NCBI RefSeq assembly: GCF_026786305.1
Contig: NZ_JAJAYI010000069.1
Location: 17,068 to 81,067, forward strand
Direction: 5' to 3'
Length of the DNA: 64,000 bases
Origin: Cryobacterium sp.
Lineage (GTDB): Bacteria; Actinomycetota; Actinomycetes; Actinomycetales; Microbacteriaceae
Shown here piece by piece: positions 1 through 7,846 of this stretch. The translations under genes were made by a program, and so were the position numbers. Within the stretch, counting starts at the first letter, position 1; the number at the start of each line of letters is the position of its first letter. The notes beneath the pieces were generated by a model that saw only the letters and a program-made list of their open reading frames with translations, was not told where the DNA came from and ran no database searches.

Positions 1-625
1 ACGACGCCAGTCGTTCCAGAAACACGGCCATCCCTGGGGTCGGCACCCGGGCATGCTCGTCGAGCACAAATGTGTTCCAGGCGGCCAACAGCGGGCGCGG
101 GAGCGTGGTGACCATCACCGTGTCGTCGACGTCGGAGACGACGCCGTAGCCGACCGTGGGCGCCACGATGAACAGCGGGGCTTCGGCCACGTCCGAGAAT
201 TCGGTGTGCAGTCGGGCCACGTGCCAACCGGCGGGCAGTGATGCCGGAACGACGGTGTCAACGACGCCGCCGCGGTCAGCCTGTACGTGATGCCTCTGTC
301 CGTCGATCTCTATCGTGACGGTCACGTCGTTCACGGGCACGCTCGTGAAGCTGCGCCAGCCGCGAATGCCGGGGTCAAGGCCATCCGGTCGGGGGCGCTT
401 CTGGCGCTTGTCGGGCTTGATCGGTTTGGTCAGGAGTACCCGGCAGAGAATGCGAACCCACGCCGTCGAGCCGTAACCGGTGTACGGGATGACGGTGGGC
501 TGATAGCCGCGACGACGTGCGGAGTGTTCGCGGCGGTCGTGGAGCCAGTCCTCGATGCGGGCTGCGCGGTGCATGATCCGCTCGGGACTGGGCGCACTCG
601 GCGAGGCGTCTGGGGACTGTGGCAC
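1..625 (-). CDS. App1-family (DUF2183) phosphatase, C-terminus off the window edge
   Basis: About 208 residues of this reverse-strand gene are present and the reading frame is still open at base 1, so the protein is incomplete. It carries the acidic motif DVDDT (about residues 165-169) followed by a segment reading TTLPRPLLAAWNTF. These match the catalytic start of the App1/DUF2183 phosphatase family, whose founding yeast member is a phosphatidate phosphatase with a DxDxT active site. The N-terminal part, with RAARIEDWLHDRRE and PTVIPYTGYG, fits actinobacterial members. I take the GTG at 625 as start; an ATG at 574 is the alternative and would remove a Ser/Pro-rich 17-residue tail. The gene is divergent from the TetR gene at 722. 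The family is secure, but the bacterial substrate is not established. Confidence 0.8.
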   Translation of the reverse strand, partial: MPQSPDASPSAPSPERIMHRAARIEDWLHDRREHSARRRGYQPTVIPYTGYGSTAWVRILCRVLLTKPIKPDKRQKRPRPDGLDPGIRGWRSFTSVPVNDVTVTIEIDGQRHHVQADRGGVVDTVVPASLPAGWHVARLHTEFSDVAEAPLFIVAPTVGYGVVSDVDDTVMVTTLPRPLLAAWNTFVLDEHARVPTPGMAVFLERLAS

Positions 626-674
626 CCCCCCATTCTGCCATGTTTGCTGTGCATCCCCGATCAGGGCTGTGGGA

Positions 675-691
675 ATGGGGTTTTACCCAAT
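675..691. promoter_or_regulatory. Candidate TetR operator (17-bp imperfect palindrome)
   Basis: The sequence ATGGGGTTTTACCCAAT has arms that match at six of seven positions around a TTT centre. It lies between the divergent App1 and TetR genes, where TetR-family autoregulatory operators usually sit. The assignment is inferred from position and symmetry only. Confidence 0.35.
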
Positions 692-721
692 AGGATGGTG
701 ATTTATATTCAAGGGGGAGAA

Positions 722-1399
722 ATGTCGCTAGGTGGCCTATTGGGTGAAGAGACCGGTGTAGCACTGCAACAGGTGCGCACCGAGCCGATTCAGCAGCGCA
801 GCGCTGCACGACTGTCCGGTTTGCTCGATGCAGCTGCCGCCGTTGTGGACGAGGTCGGTTTCGACCGCATCACGACCGCGATGATCGCGGACCGTGCTGG
901 TGCCTCCATCGGCACGGTGTACCGCTACTACCCAGACCGGGTGGCCGTTCTGCACGCGCTGCACGAGCGCGCCGTGGTGCGCTTTCGGCAGCGTGTCGTC
1001 GACGAGCTCAGTGCCAGCACCCTCAGCTGCTGGTGGGACGCTGTGGACTGCGTTGTGACCGCCTTTGTCGGCCTGTACCGCTCCGAGCCCGGCTTTCGCA
1101 TCGTGAACTTCGACGACCGCGACGGCGCTCCCGCCGTTGACGCCGTGGCGGATGCCGATTTCTTCGCCCAACGCCTCGCCGATGTTCTCGTGAACGAGTT
1201 CGACCTGCCGGCCGGCGAGGAACTGATCTTTCGACTCGAGGTCGCCGTCGAGATGGCCGACGCACTACTCGCCCGTGCTTTTCACACCGACCCGGTCGGT
1301 GATGAGCGCTTTATCGCCGAGTGCCGTCTGGTGTTGCGCGACTACCTCGACCGCTATTACAGCCCGCAGGCGCTCAGTTTTCTCGCCACTGCGTCGTAG
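722..1399 (+). CDS. TetR-family transcriptional regulator
   Basis: A 225-residue protein of normal TetR length. An N-terminal helix-turn-helix covers about residues 32-72, with the core ITTAMIADRAGASIGTVYRYY typical of the family. The remaining helices would form the ligand-binding and dimerisation domain, which shows no recognisable ligand signature. The ATG at 722 is preceded by a strong ribosome binding site (AAGGGGGAGA at 711-720). An upstream in-frame ATG at 287 is rejected because the extra region is antisense to the App1 gene. The closest neighbours are the divergent phosphatase gene and, 205 bp downstream, the osmoprotectant importer, so either could be a target. The ligand is unknown. 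Confidence 0.88.
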   Translation: MSLGGLLGEETGVALQQVRTEPIQQRSAARLSGLLDAAAAVVDEVGFDRITTAMIADRAGASIGTVYRYYPDRVAVLHALHERAVVRFRQRVVDELSASTLSCWWDAVDCVVTAFVGLYRSEPGFRIVNFDDRDGAPAVDAVADADFFAQRLADVLVNEFDLPAGEELIFRLEVAVEMADALLARAFHTDPVGDERFIAECRLVLRDYLDRYYSPQALSFLATAS

Positions 1400-1604
1400 C
1401 GTCCGCCCGTACCCTCCACTGCGAGCCGGTCGACCCGATGGGTTGCCCGGCTCTGTGGGTGGCGTTGGCTGGTGCGTCAGTTTTGCTCGTTCGCTCCGGG
1501 ATGAATCCTTTTTACGCAATCTGTTTTGCCTGTCGCCTCGAAAAGTGGTTGGGTTAGCATCTGGTTTGTGTTGACCCGACCGATGCGAGGAGCGAGGCAC
1601 CAGG

Positions 1605-2540
1605 ATGATCGAATTCCACGCGGTGACCAACCGGTTCCCCGACGGCACCCTCGCCGTCGACGACTTCAGCCTCGTCCTGCCGTCCTACAAAACGACCGTG
1701 TTTGTCGGAACCTCCGGTTCGGGAAAGACAACCCTGCTGCGCATGATCAACCGGATGGTGGATCCGACCAGCGGGTCCATCGACATTGACGGAGCGGACA
1801 TCGGTACGCTCGAGCCGGTCAAGCTGCGACGCGGCATCGGCTATGTCATGCAGAACTCGGGGCTGCTTCCCCACCGCAAAGTCATCGACAACGTCGCTAC
1901 CGTACCGATGCTGCGGGGGATGCCGAAGAAGAGAGCCCGCGAGGAGGCACTCCAACTGCTTGACACGGTCGGCCTCGACCGGTCCCTGGCCAATCGGTAT
2001 CCGAGCCAACTCTCCGGCGGCCAGCAGCAACGCGTGGGCGTTGCCCGTGGGCTGGCCGTCAACCCTAATATCCTGCTCATGGACGAACCGTTCGGCGCGG
2101 TGGATCCGATCGTGCGCGCCGAACTGCAGCAGGAGCTGCTGCGGCTGCAACGCGAACTCGGCAAGACCGTGGTCTTCGTGACCCACGACATCGACGAAGC
2201 CTTCCTGCTCGGCGATCAGGTGGTCATCCTGCGTACCGGCGGAAAGGTCGCCCAGGTGGGTTCGCCCGCCGAGATCCTGGCGAATCCGATCGATGAGTTC
2301 GTCGCGACCTTCGTCGGTGCCGATCGCGGCAAGCGGTCCCTACACGTCGAGAACCACGGCGATGGCGACATTGTCGTCGACGAAACAGGTCGTCTGGCCG
2401 GGGTGCTCGTCGGCTCGTCGACCACGTCGTCCCGGGCCAGCGCCGCGTCACAGTCTGGGTCAGAGTCACAGTGTGGGTCAGAGTCAAAGGCCGGTCCTCG
2501 CGGACCGGGTGCTTCGGCGCAGGGTGGGGATTCGCGGTGA
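1605..2540 (+). CDS. Osmoprotectant ABC importer, ATP-binding subunit (OpuCA/ProV type)
   Basis: A 311-residue ABC ATPase with Walker A GTSGSGKTT (35-43), Q-loop, signature LSGGQ (136-140), Walker B LLMDEP (157-162) and a switch histidine in VTHDIDEAF. It is closest to quaternary-amine (glycine betaine, choline or carnitine) importer ATPases, and the following permease, permease and binding-protein genes agree. Many OpuCA proteins carry two C-terminal CBS domains that sense ionic strength. Here the region after about residue 240 is short and ends in a Ser/Gly/Glu-rich tail encoded partly by an 18-bp tandem duplication (2448-2483), so no CBS pair is present. The ATG follows GAGGAGCGAGG. Its stop overlaps the next start. 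Confidence 0.88.
   Translation: MIEFHAVTNRFPDGTLAVDDFSLVLPSYKTTVFVGTSGSGKTTLLRMINRMVDPTSGSIDIDGADIGTLEPVKLRRGIGYVMQNSGLLPHRKVIDNVATVPMLRGMPKKRAREEALQLLDTVGLDRSLANRYPSQLSGGQQQRVGVARGLAVNPNILLMDEPFGAVDPIVRAELQQELLRLQRELGKTVVFVTHDIDEAFLLGDQVVILRTGGKVAQVGSPAEILANPIDEFVATFVGADRGKRSLHVENHGDGDIVVDETGRLAGVLVGSSTTSSRASAASQSGSESQCGSESKAGPRGPGASAQGGDSR
2448..2483 (+). repeat. Two 18-bp tandem units in the ATPase C-terminal tail
   Basis: Two units starting TCACAG and ending GGGTCAGAG, differing at one base, encode the hexapeptides SQSGSE and SQCGSE. They lie in the low-complexity tail of the preceding ATPase and preserve the reading frame. Confidence 0.8.
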
Positions 2541-3223
2541 CCTGGATCTGGTCGAATATGGACCTTATTTGGGATCGCACGCTCGATCACCTCGTGCTCA
2601 GCGTGCCCTCGATCATCCTCAGTTTCGTCATCGCCCTCCCGTTCGGCTGGTTGGCGCACCGCTACCGCGCGAGCCGGGCGGTTATTCTGACCACGGTCGG
2701 GCTGCTCTATGCCATTCCGTCGCTGCCGCTGTTCATCGTGCTGCCCTTCATCGTGGGCACCAGCATCCGCTCGCCACTGAACCTGATCATCGCGCTCACT
2801 CTCTACGGGGTGGCCCTGATGGTGCGGGTGGTAGCGGATGGCCTCGGTTCCGTCGACCGCGACGTGCAACAGTCGGCAACGGGCGTCGGATTTTCGGGGT
2901 GGACCGTTTTCTGGCAGGTCGAGCTGCCCCTGGCCGGTCCCGTGCTTCTGGCTGGCCTGCGCGTCGTGGCGGTCAGCACGGTGAGTCTCGCCACGGTCGG
3001 TGCGGTGATCGGCGCTCAGAGCCTCGGCAGCTTGTTCACCGACGGGATCCAGCGGGGAATCCAAGAAGAGATCATCGCCGGCATCGTGGCGACCGTGCTG
3101 CTCGCCCTCGTACTGGATGCGGCGCTCGTGCTGTTCGGACGGCTGCTGATGCCGTGGACCCGGCGCAGCGCGATCGGCGTCGCGGCTCGCAACAGTGCCG
3201 TCGTCGCGGGGGTGACCACATGA
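2537..3223 (+). CDS. Osmoprotectant ABC importer, permease subunit 1 (OpuCB/ProW type)
   Basis: A 228-residue integral membrane protein of the size of OpuCB/YehW-type permeases, with about five hydrophobic segments. The binding-protein-dependent transport signature lies around SATGVGFSGWTVFWQVELPL, the cytoplasmic loop that contacts the ATPase. The chosen GTG at 2537 overlaps the ATPase stop by four bases (GTGA), a sign of translational coupling, with AGGGTGGGGA upstream. An ATG at 2558 would shorten it by seven residues. The protein would pair with the second permease to form the transmembrane channel. Confidence 0.85.
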   Translation: MTWIWSNMDLIWDRTLDHLVLSVPSIILSFVIALPFGWLAHRYRASRAVILTTVGLLYAIPSLPLFIVLPFIVGTSIRSPLNLIIALTLYGVALMVRVVADGLGSVDRDVQQSATGVGFSGWTVFWQVELPLAGPVLLAGLRVVAVSTVSLATVGAVIGAQSLGSLFTDGIQRGIQEEIIAGIVATVLLALVLDAALVLFGRLLMPWTRRSAIGVAARNSAVVAGVTT

Positions 3224-3975
3224 GCTTTTTCATCGAAACTCTGGCCTGGCTGCTCGACCCCGCGAATTGGATCGGAGCCGGTGGCATTCCGACGCGTCTC
3301 GCCCAACACCTGCTTTTCACACTCGTGACCCTTATCGTTGCCGCGGTGATTGCCGTACCGATCGGCTTTGTTATCGGGCATACCGGTCGCGGCCGGGGCT
3401 TGGCCGTGGCGATCTCGGGCGCGTTCCGGGCCATTCCCACCCTGGGCCTGCTCACCCTGGTGGCCCTCTGGGTGGGAATAGGCTTGAGCGCCCCCTTCGT
3501 TGCGCTGATCGTGCTCGCCATTCCGCCCATACTGGCCGGCGCGTACACCGGATTTGAAGCGATTGATCGCAAGATTATCGATGCGGCGCGGGCCGTGGGC
3601 ATGTCGGAGGCACAGATCCTGCTCAAGGTCGAGCTGCCGCTCGGCCTTCCTCTGCTGATAGGCGGGTTACGCTCCGCGACCCTGCAAGTCGTGGCCACGG
3701 CCACCCTCGCCGCGTACATCGCAAATTTCGGCCTGGGCCGTTACCTCTTTGAAGGCCTGCGAATTCGCGACTACGGCGAAATGCTCGGCGGTTCGGTTCT
3801 CGTGATCCTGCTCGCGATCGTGTTGGAGGGCGTGTTCGCCCTCATACAAAAATTGGTCGTTCCCCGCGGCGTCACCGAGGGACTCCCCACAGATATCCGC
3901 GACGGGTCATCCCGATCCCGCCCGGTGATGGAAACCACCATCGAGAAAGGAAACAGCAATGTTCACAGCACATAG
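3220..3975 (+). CDS. Osmoprotectant ABC importer, permease subunit 2 (OpuCD/ProW type)
   Basis: A 251-residue membrane protein that is the second permease of the importer. It has about six hydrophobic segments and the conserved coupling loop DAARAVGMSEAQILLKVELPLGLPLLIGG, given here only to about residue 150. The ATG overlaps the previous stop by four bases (ATGA). The C-terminal 20 or so residues are hydrophilic and run 17 bp into the binding-protein gene. Two permease genes flanked by the ATPase and the binding protein is the usual layout of OpuC-type systems. Confidence 0.85.
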   Translation: MSFFIETLAWLLDPANWIGAGGIPTRLAQHLLFTLVTLIVAAVIAVPIGFVIGHTGRGRGLAVAISGAFRAIPTLGLLTLVALWVGIGLSAPFVALIVLAIPPILAGAYTGFEAIDRKIIDAARAVGMSEAQILLKVELPLGLPLLIGGLRSATLQVVATATLAAYIANFGLGRYLFEGLRIRDYGEMLGGSVLVILLAIVLEGVFALIQKLVVPRGVTEGLPTDIRDGSSRSRPVMETTIEKGNSNVHST

Positions 3976-4882
3976 AGGCCGGCTCACGCTCATCGGCGCC
4001 GTCGCGGTTGGGGCCGTCGTAGCCCTTGCAGGGTGTGCGTCGGGGGACCCCCTGGCGGAACCGTCGAGTAGCGCCACCGACTCCACCATCGTGGTCGGGT
4101 CGCAGGCGTACTACTCCAACGAGATCATCGCCGAAATTTACTCGCAGGCACTCGAAGCCGGCGGTTTCACCGTCGACCGACAGTTCCAGATCGGCCAGCG
4201 TGAGGTCTACCTGCCCGATATCGAAGACGGCAAGATCGACGTCTTCCCGGAATACACCGGAAGCCTGCTGCAGGCCCTCGACAAGGCCGCCGTCGGCGGC
4301 ACCAGCGACGCGACCTACACGGAACTCCAGGCCGCCCTGCCCGACAACCTGCGTGTTCTCGACAAGGCCGAGGCCTCCGACCAGAACTCCTGGACCGTCA
4401 CCGACGCCGTCGCGAGCAAGTACAGCCTCACCGACATCGCCTCTTTGACCAACGTCACCGAACCGATCACCGTCGGTGGCAACTCGGAGCTCGAGACGCG
4501 TCCCTACGGGCCGACTGCCCTCAAGGAGAAGTACGGAATCAAGATTGCCGGATTCGTGCCGGTCGAGGACAGTGGCGGACCGTTGACCGTCAAGGCGCTC
4601 GTCGACGGTGACATTCAGCTCGCCAACATCTACACGGCTGACCCGAACATCAAAACCAACAGTCTGGTCGCCCTCACCGACCCCGACGGATTGTTCTTTC
4701 CGGACAACATCGTGCCCGTCGTCTCCCAGAAGGTCGATGACAGCGCCGCGGCGATTCTCAACAAGGTTAGTGCGGCCCTCACAGCCGACATGCTGGTCGA
4801 TCTGAACTCGCAGAGCTTCAACGACAAGCTCTCGGCCGACAAGATCGCGACGGCCTGGCTGACTCAGGAGAAGCTCGTCTAG
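3959..4882 (+). CDS. Osmoprotectant ABC importer, substrate-binding lipoprotein (ProX/OpuCC type)
   Basis: A 307-residue binding protein with a lipoprotein signal peptide: a basic start, a hydrophobic stretch and the lipobox LAGC with the acylated cysteine at residue 26. The mature part begins with a Ser/Thr-rich linker, then IVVGSQAYYSNEIIAEIY and FPEYTGSL. These resemble quaternary-ammonium-binding proteins of the OpuAC/ProX group, whose aromatic residues cage the trimethylammonium head. The gene overlaps the preceding permease by 17 bp and ends tail-to-tail with the M56 peptidase gene, sharing two bases. Glycine betaine, choline and carnitine cannot be told apart by reading alone. Confidence 0.85.
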   Translation: MFTAHRGRLTLIGAVAVGAVVALAGCASGDPLAEPSSSATDSTIVVGSQAYYSNEIIAEIYSQALEAGGFTVDRQFQIGQREVYLPDIEDGKIDVFPEYTGSLLQALDKAAVGGTSDATYTELQAALPDNLRVLDKAEASDQNSWTVTDAVASKYSLTDIASLTNVTEPITVGGNSELETRPYGPTALKEKYGIKIAGFVPVEDSGGPLTVKALVDGDIQLANIYTADPNIKTNSLVALTDPDGLFFPDNIVPVVSQKVDDSAAAILNKVSAALTADMLVDLNSQSFNDKLSADKIATAWLTQEKLV

Positions 4883-5868
4883 GCACCGAACAGAATGAGG
4901 GCCGGCCCGGTCAGGAGCACCGCCGATACGGTGAGTGCTCCTATCGTGGCCGTGTAGCCCAGCGGCACGGTCGGGTTCACCAGCCGGGCCACTCGTGGCG
5001 TCACCTGGTGTGCCGGATGCTCGGGTTCTGCAGCTCGTCCTTTGTCAGTGTGTGAAGCGGATGCGATGGCGCTCGTCGCCGCATCCGCTTCGCTCATGAA
5101 GGGTGTGGTGAACCCGGCGAGTGCGAACCCCGTGAGGGCGATCGCGCGGGCCAGGGTGTGATCGTCGACCACGCGCCGGGCATGATCATCGGCGAGCATC
5201 TCCACCAGCAGGGCGACGGCGTTCTCGGCGCGGTTGGCGATCGGGAACCACGGCAATGCGCTGTGCCAGCTCTTGAAGGCGAGTAACACCAGGTGGTGCT
5301 GTTGCACGAGGTGTGCCTGCTCGTGGGCGATCACCGCACGCACCTGGTCGGTATCGAGTAGTCGGAGCAGTCCATTCGAGAGGACCGTTGCCGAATGCCC
5401 GGCTCCGGGCAGGCAATAGGCGACCGGGGCCGGATGGTCGATGACCCGCATTCCCGGCTGGCCGTGCAGGGGATCGCTGAGCAGGGCGATAAGAGTGTGG
5501 TGACGGCGGCGCTGGCGCTCGGCACGAACGAAAGTCGCGAGAAGATTCAACAATAGGTGGGTGCCAAGCAGAATGGCGCTGCCAAGTGCGAGCACGTGGG
5601 TGAAGCTCGTTCCGGCCGGGAGTGTGCCGGCCCGCAGGTCGCCGACGAGCACGACGATGCTCTGCGGAAGGGTGTCGCCGAACGGAACGAGGCCGTAGAG
5701 CAGCAGCGAGCCGATCATGGACATACCGCCGGACAGGGCGATAGCCTGCCAGAGCACGAGGGCTACGCCGGGGGAGCGAGCCGGCCAGTCTGAGCGGGCC
5801 AGCACGAGCGGTACGGGCCAGGCCAGCAGAACGGCGATGATGCCGAGCATGACGGCGGCGGTGATCAT
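4879..5868 (-). CDS. M56-family membrane metallopeptidase (BlaR1/MecR1-like, no sensor domain)
   Basis: A 329-residue protein with three N-terminal membrane segments (about 3-24, 36-62, 91-113) and one at the C-terminus (about 304-328). Between them is the zinc-protease motif HEQAH (182-186), with a likely third ligand in EMLADDHA (Glu223). BlaR1 and MecR1 use this protease to relay a signal to BlaI, but they also carry an extracellular penicillin-binding sensor after the last membrane segment. That domain is absent here, so the stimulus is probably not a beta-lactam. The gene lies 27 bp downstream of the BlaI-type gene in the same direction, so the two form a regulator-protease pair. Confidence 0.85.
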   Translation of the reverse strand: MITAAVMLGIIAVLLAWPVPLVLARSDWPARSPGVALVLWQAIALSGGMSMIGSLLLYGLVPFGDTLPQSIVVLVGDLRAGTLPAGTSFTHVLALGSAILLGTHLLLNLLATFVRAERQRRRHHTLIALLSDPLHGQPGMRVIDHPAPVAYCLPGAGHSATVLSNGLLRLLDTDQVRAVIAHEQAHLVQQHHLVLLAFKSWHSALPWFPIANRAENAVALLVEMLADDHARRVVDDHTLARAIALTGFALAGFTTPFMSEADAATSAIASASHTDKGRAAEPEHPAHQVTPRVARLVNPTVPLGYTATIGALTVSAVLLTGPALILFGA

Positions 5869-5895
5869 GGGTATCGCGGGTGAGCTCTGGCGGCG

Positions 5896-6282
5896 TTAGG
5901 CGTTGTCGGAATTCACGACTCCGAGCAACTGGCGCAGTGTGTCTGCCTCCTGAGGGGTGACGCCTCCGATGAAGCGCACCAAGGCCGCCTGGCGGTCGGG
6001 TACCTGCCCGAGCACCTCGTGCATGAGTCCCGCCGTGTGGGTCGCGCGGGTCATAACGGCGGTGTAGGCGTGCGGCCGGACGCTACGGTCGCGGGTGACG
6101 AAGCCCTTTGTTTCGAGTCGAGACAGCACCGTCAGGACTGTCGTCGTCGCCGGCGGTTTGGTCGGCATGGCCCCTCTCTCACGGCGTACCAGGGACTCCT
6201 TGAGTTCGTTGGCAGTCAACGGTGCCGGGGAGTCCCACAGGACATTCATCAACAGCCTCTCGAGCACGCCCAAATTTGCCAT
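5896..6282 (-). CDS. blaI: BlaI/MecI/CopY-family transcriptional repressor
   Basis: A 128-residue protein with an N-terminal winged helix (about residues 1-80: VLERLLMNVLWDSPAPLTANELKE, then TTTVLTVLSRLETKGFV) and a C-terminal dimerisation helix region, the layout of BlaI/MecI repressors. It is followed by the M56 peptidase gene that would inactivate it. No beta-lactamase gene is nearby. Instead the divergent gene is cydA, and three palindromes lie between them. The ATG at 6282 has no good ribosome binding site, but a TAATAT box sits six bases upstream, so the transcript is probably leaderless. In Mycobacterium tuberculosis a BlaI homologue also controls energy-metabolism genes. Confidence 0.88.
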   Translation of the reverse strand: MANLGVLERLLMNVLWDSPAPLTANELKESLVRRERGAMPTKPPATTTVLTVLSRLETKGFVTRDRSVRPHAYTAVMTRATHTAGLMHEVLGQVPDRQAALVRFIGGVTPQEADTLRQLLGVVNSDNA

Positions 6283-6288
6283 GTCAGC

Positions 6289-6294
6289 ATATTA
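6289..6294 (-). promoter_or_regulatory. -10 box of blaI (leaderless)
   Basis: TAATAT on the reverse strand ends six bases before the ATG, placing the expected transcription start on the A of the start codon. Confidence 0.55.
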
Positions 6295-6311
6295 CGCTGT
6301 GAAACTGTGAT

Positions 6312-6378
6312 TTCTACGAGTCGTAGAAGTCTAATGTTCTACACAGCGTAGAAGTGTAATGTTCTACACAGCGTAGAA
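6312..6378. promoter_or_regulatory. Three BlaI-like operators at 25-bp spacing
   Basis: Three 17-bp palindromes lie at 6312-6328 (TTCTACGAGTCGTAGAA, perfect), 6337-6353 and 6362-6378 (both TTCTACACAGCGTAGAA). Their centres are 6320, 6345 and 6370. The last two sit in a 25-bp direct repeat with one mismatch (6329-6353 and 6354-6378). Dyad sites of this size fit BlaI/MecI dimers, whose known operators have a TACA/TGTA core. They fill the gap between blaI and cydA and would control both directions. Confidence 0.72.
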
Positions 6379-6411
6379 AGTTTGCGCGGTAGCAACAATG
6401 CTGGAGGGCAT

Positions 6412-7824
6412 ATGAACGAGTGGCTGGACCCTTTACTCCTCTCACGGTGGCAGTTCGGTCTGACGACCATCTATCATTTTCTTTTCGTCCCACTCACTAT
6501 CGGAATGGCCCTCACTGTGGCGATCTTCCAGACGGCCTGGGTACGCACCGACAAAGCCAAGTATCTGCAGCTGACGCACTTCTTCGGCAAGATCTTTCTG
6601 ATCAACTTCGCCATGGGCGTCGTGACCGGTATCGTGCAGGAGTTTCAGTTCGGCATGAACTGGTCGGACTACTCGCGCTTCGTCGGCGACGTCTTCGGTG
6701 CCCCGCTCGCCTTCGAGGGCATTCTCGCGTTCTTCCTCGAGGCCACTTTCATCGGCCTGTGGATTTTCGGCTGGGACAAGCTGCCGAAGAAGGTGCATCT
6801 TGCAACCATCTGGCTGACCGTTATCGGCAGTATCACGTCGGCCTACTTCATCCTCGCGGCCAACGCCTTCATGCAGAACCCGATCGCGTACACCATCAAC
6901 GCGGAGAAGGGCCGGGCCGAGCTGACCAGCATCGGCGAGCTGCTCACCAACCCGATCGCGCTGGCGGCGTTCCCGCACACTATCCTCGCGTGTTTCATGG
7001 TGTCGGCGGGACTGATCATCTCGGTCGCAGCCTGGCACCTGGCGCGCAACCAGCATTTCGAGACCATGCGTCCCGCGCTCAAGTTCGGCATGTGGATGAT
7101 GGTCATCGCCGGCATCGGCACGACACTCGCCGGTGATCAGCTCAGCCTCGTGATGGGCGAGGTGCAGCCAATGAAAATGGCCGCAGCCGAGGCGTTGTAT
7201 CACACGGCCACGGGAGCCAACGCGTCGTTCTCACTGTTCACGCTCGGCACCCCGGACGGCGTGCACGAATTGTTCTCCATCCGGATCCCGTACCTGCTGT
7301 CGTTCCTCTCGACCCATACCTTCGACGGCACCGTGCAGGGTATCAACAACCTGCAGGCGCAGTACGTTGCCACATACGGGCCGGGGGACTACACCCCGAC
7401 CATCTGGATCACCTACTGGGCGTTCCGCTGGATGATCGCTCTCGGACTCCTGCACATGCTCGTCGCCGTTGTCGGCCTGTTCCTCACCCGCAAGGGACGG
7501 ATGCCGACACAGAAGTGGGTCTGGAGCCTGGCCATCTGGAGCTTCCCGGCGTCGCTACTCGCCATGACCGTGGGATGGGTCTTCACCGAGATGGGCCGAC
7601 AGCCGTGGCTGGTCTTCGGCCTGTTGAAAACGCAGGACGGCGTCTCGCCCGGCGTGACCGGTGTGGAGATCCTGATCTCGTTGATCGTCTTCACCCTGCT
7701 TTACGGCATCCTCGCGGTGGTGGAGTTCAGACTCATCCTTCAGGCCGTTCAAAAGGGTCCGGACGATGCTCCGGTCCCCGACGCCGAATCCGGCGAACTC
7801 ACGCAAACTGTCACGGTCTACTAG
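6412..7824 (+). CDS. cydA: Cytochrome bd ubiquinol/menaquinol oxidase subunit I
   Basis: A 470-residue polytopic membrane protein. It has the N-terminal SRWQFGLTTIYHFLFVPLTIG segment whose His22 is the expected high-spin haem b ligand, the acidic proton-path motif GAPLAFEG, and the EMGRQPW motif near the low-spin haem b558. The quinol-binding Q-loop appears to be the short form. The enzyme reduces oxygen to water with high affinity, using quinol electrons, and does not pump protons. The ATG at 6412 has GGAGGG seven bases upstream. It is the first gene of cydABDC, and its promoter region holds the three BlaI-like operators. Confidence 0.96.
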   Translation: MNEWLDPLLLSRWQFGLTTIYHFLFVPLTIGMALTVAIFQTAWVRTDKAKYLQLTHFFGKIFLINFAMGVVTGIVQEFQFGMNWSDYSRFVGDVFGAPLAFEGILAFFLEATFIGLWIFGWDKLPKKVHLATIWLTVIGSITSAYFILAANAFMQNPIAYTINAEKGRAELTSIGELLTNPIALAAFPHTILACFMVSAGLIISVAAWHLARNQHFETMRPALKFGMWMMVIAGIGTTLAGDQLSLVMGEVQPMKMAAAEALYHTATGANASFSLFTLGTPDGVHELFSIRIPYLLSFLSTHTFDGTVQGINNLQAQYVATYGPGDYTPTIWITYWAFRWMIALGLLHMLVAVVGLFLTRKGRMPTQKWVWSLAIWSFPASLLAMTVGWVFTEMGRQPWLVFGLLKTQDGVSPGVTGVEILISLIVFTLLYGILAVVEFRLILQAVQKGPDDAPVPDAESGELTQTVTVY

Positions 7825-7846
7825 GACGGGTCAACAGGAATACAAG

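Noticed and set aside
287-721. An open frame extending the TetR protein by 145 residues upstream
   Set aside because: It is antisense to the App1 gene, shows no family features, and the ATG at 722 has a strong ribosome binding site.
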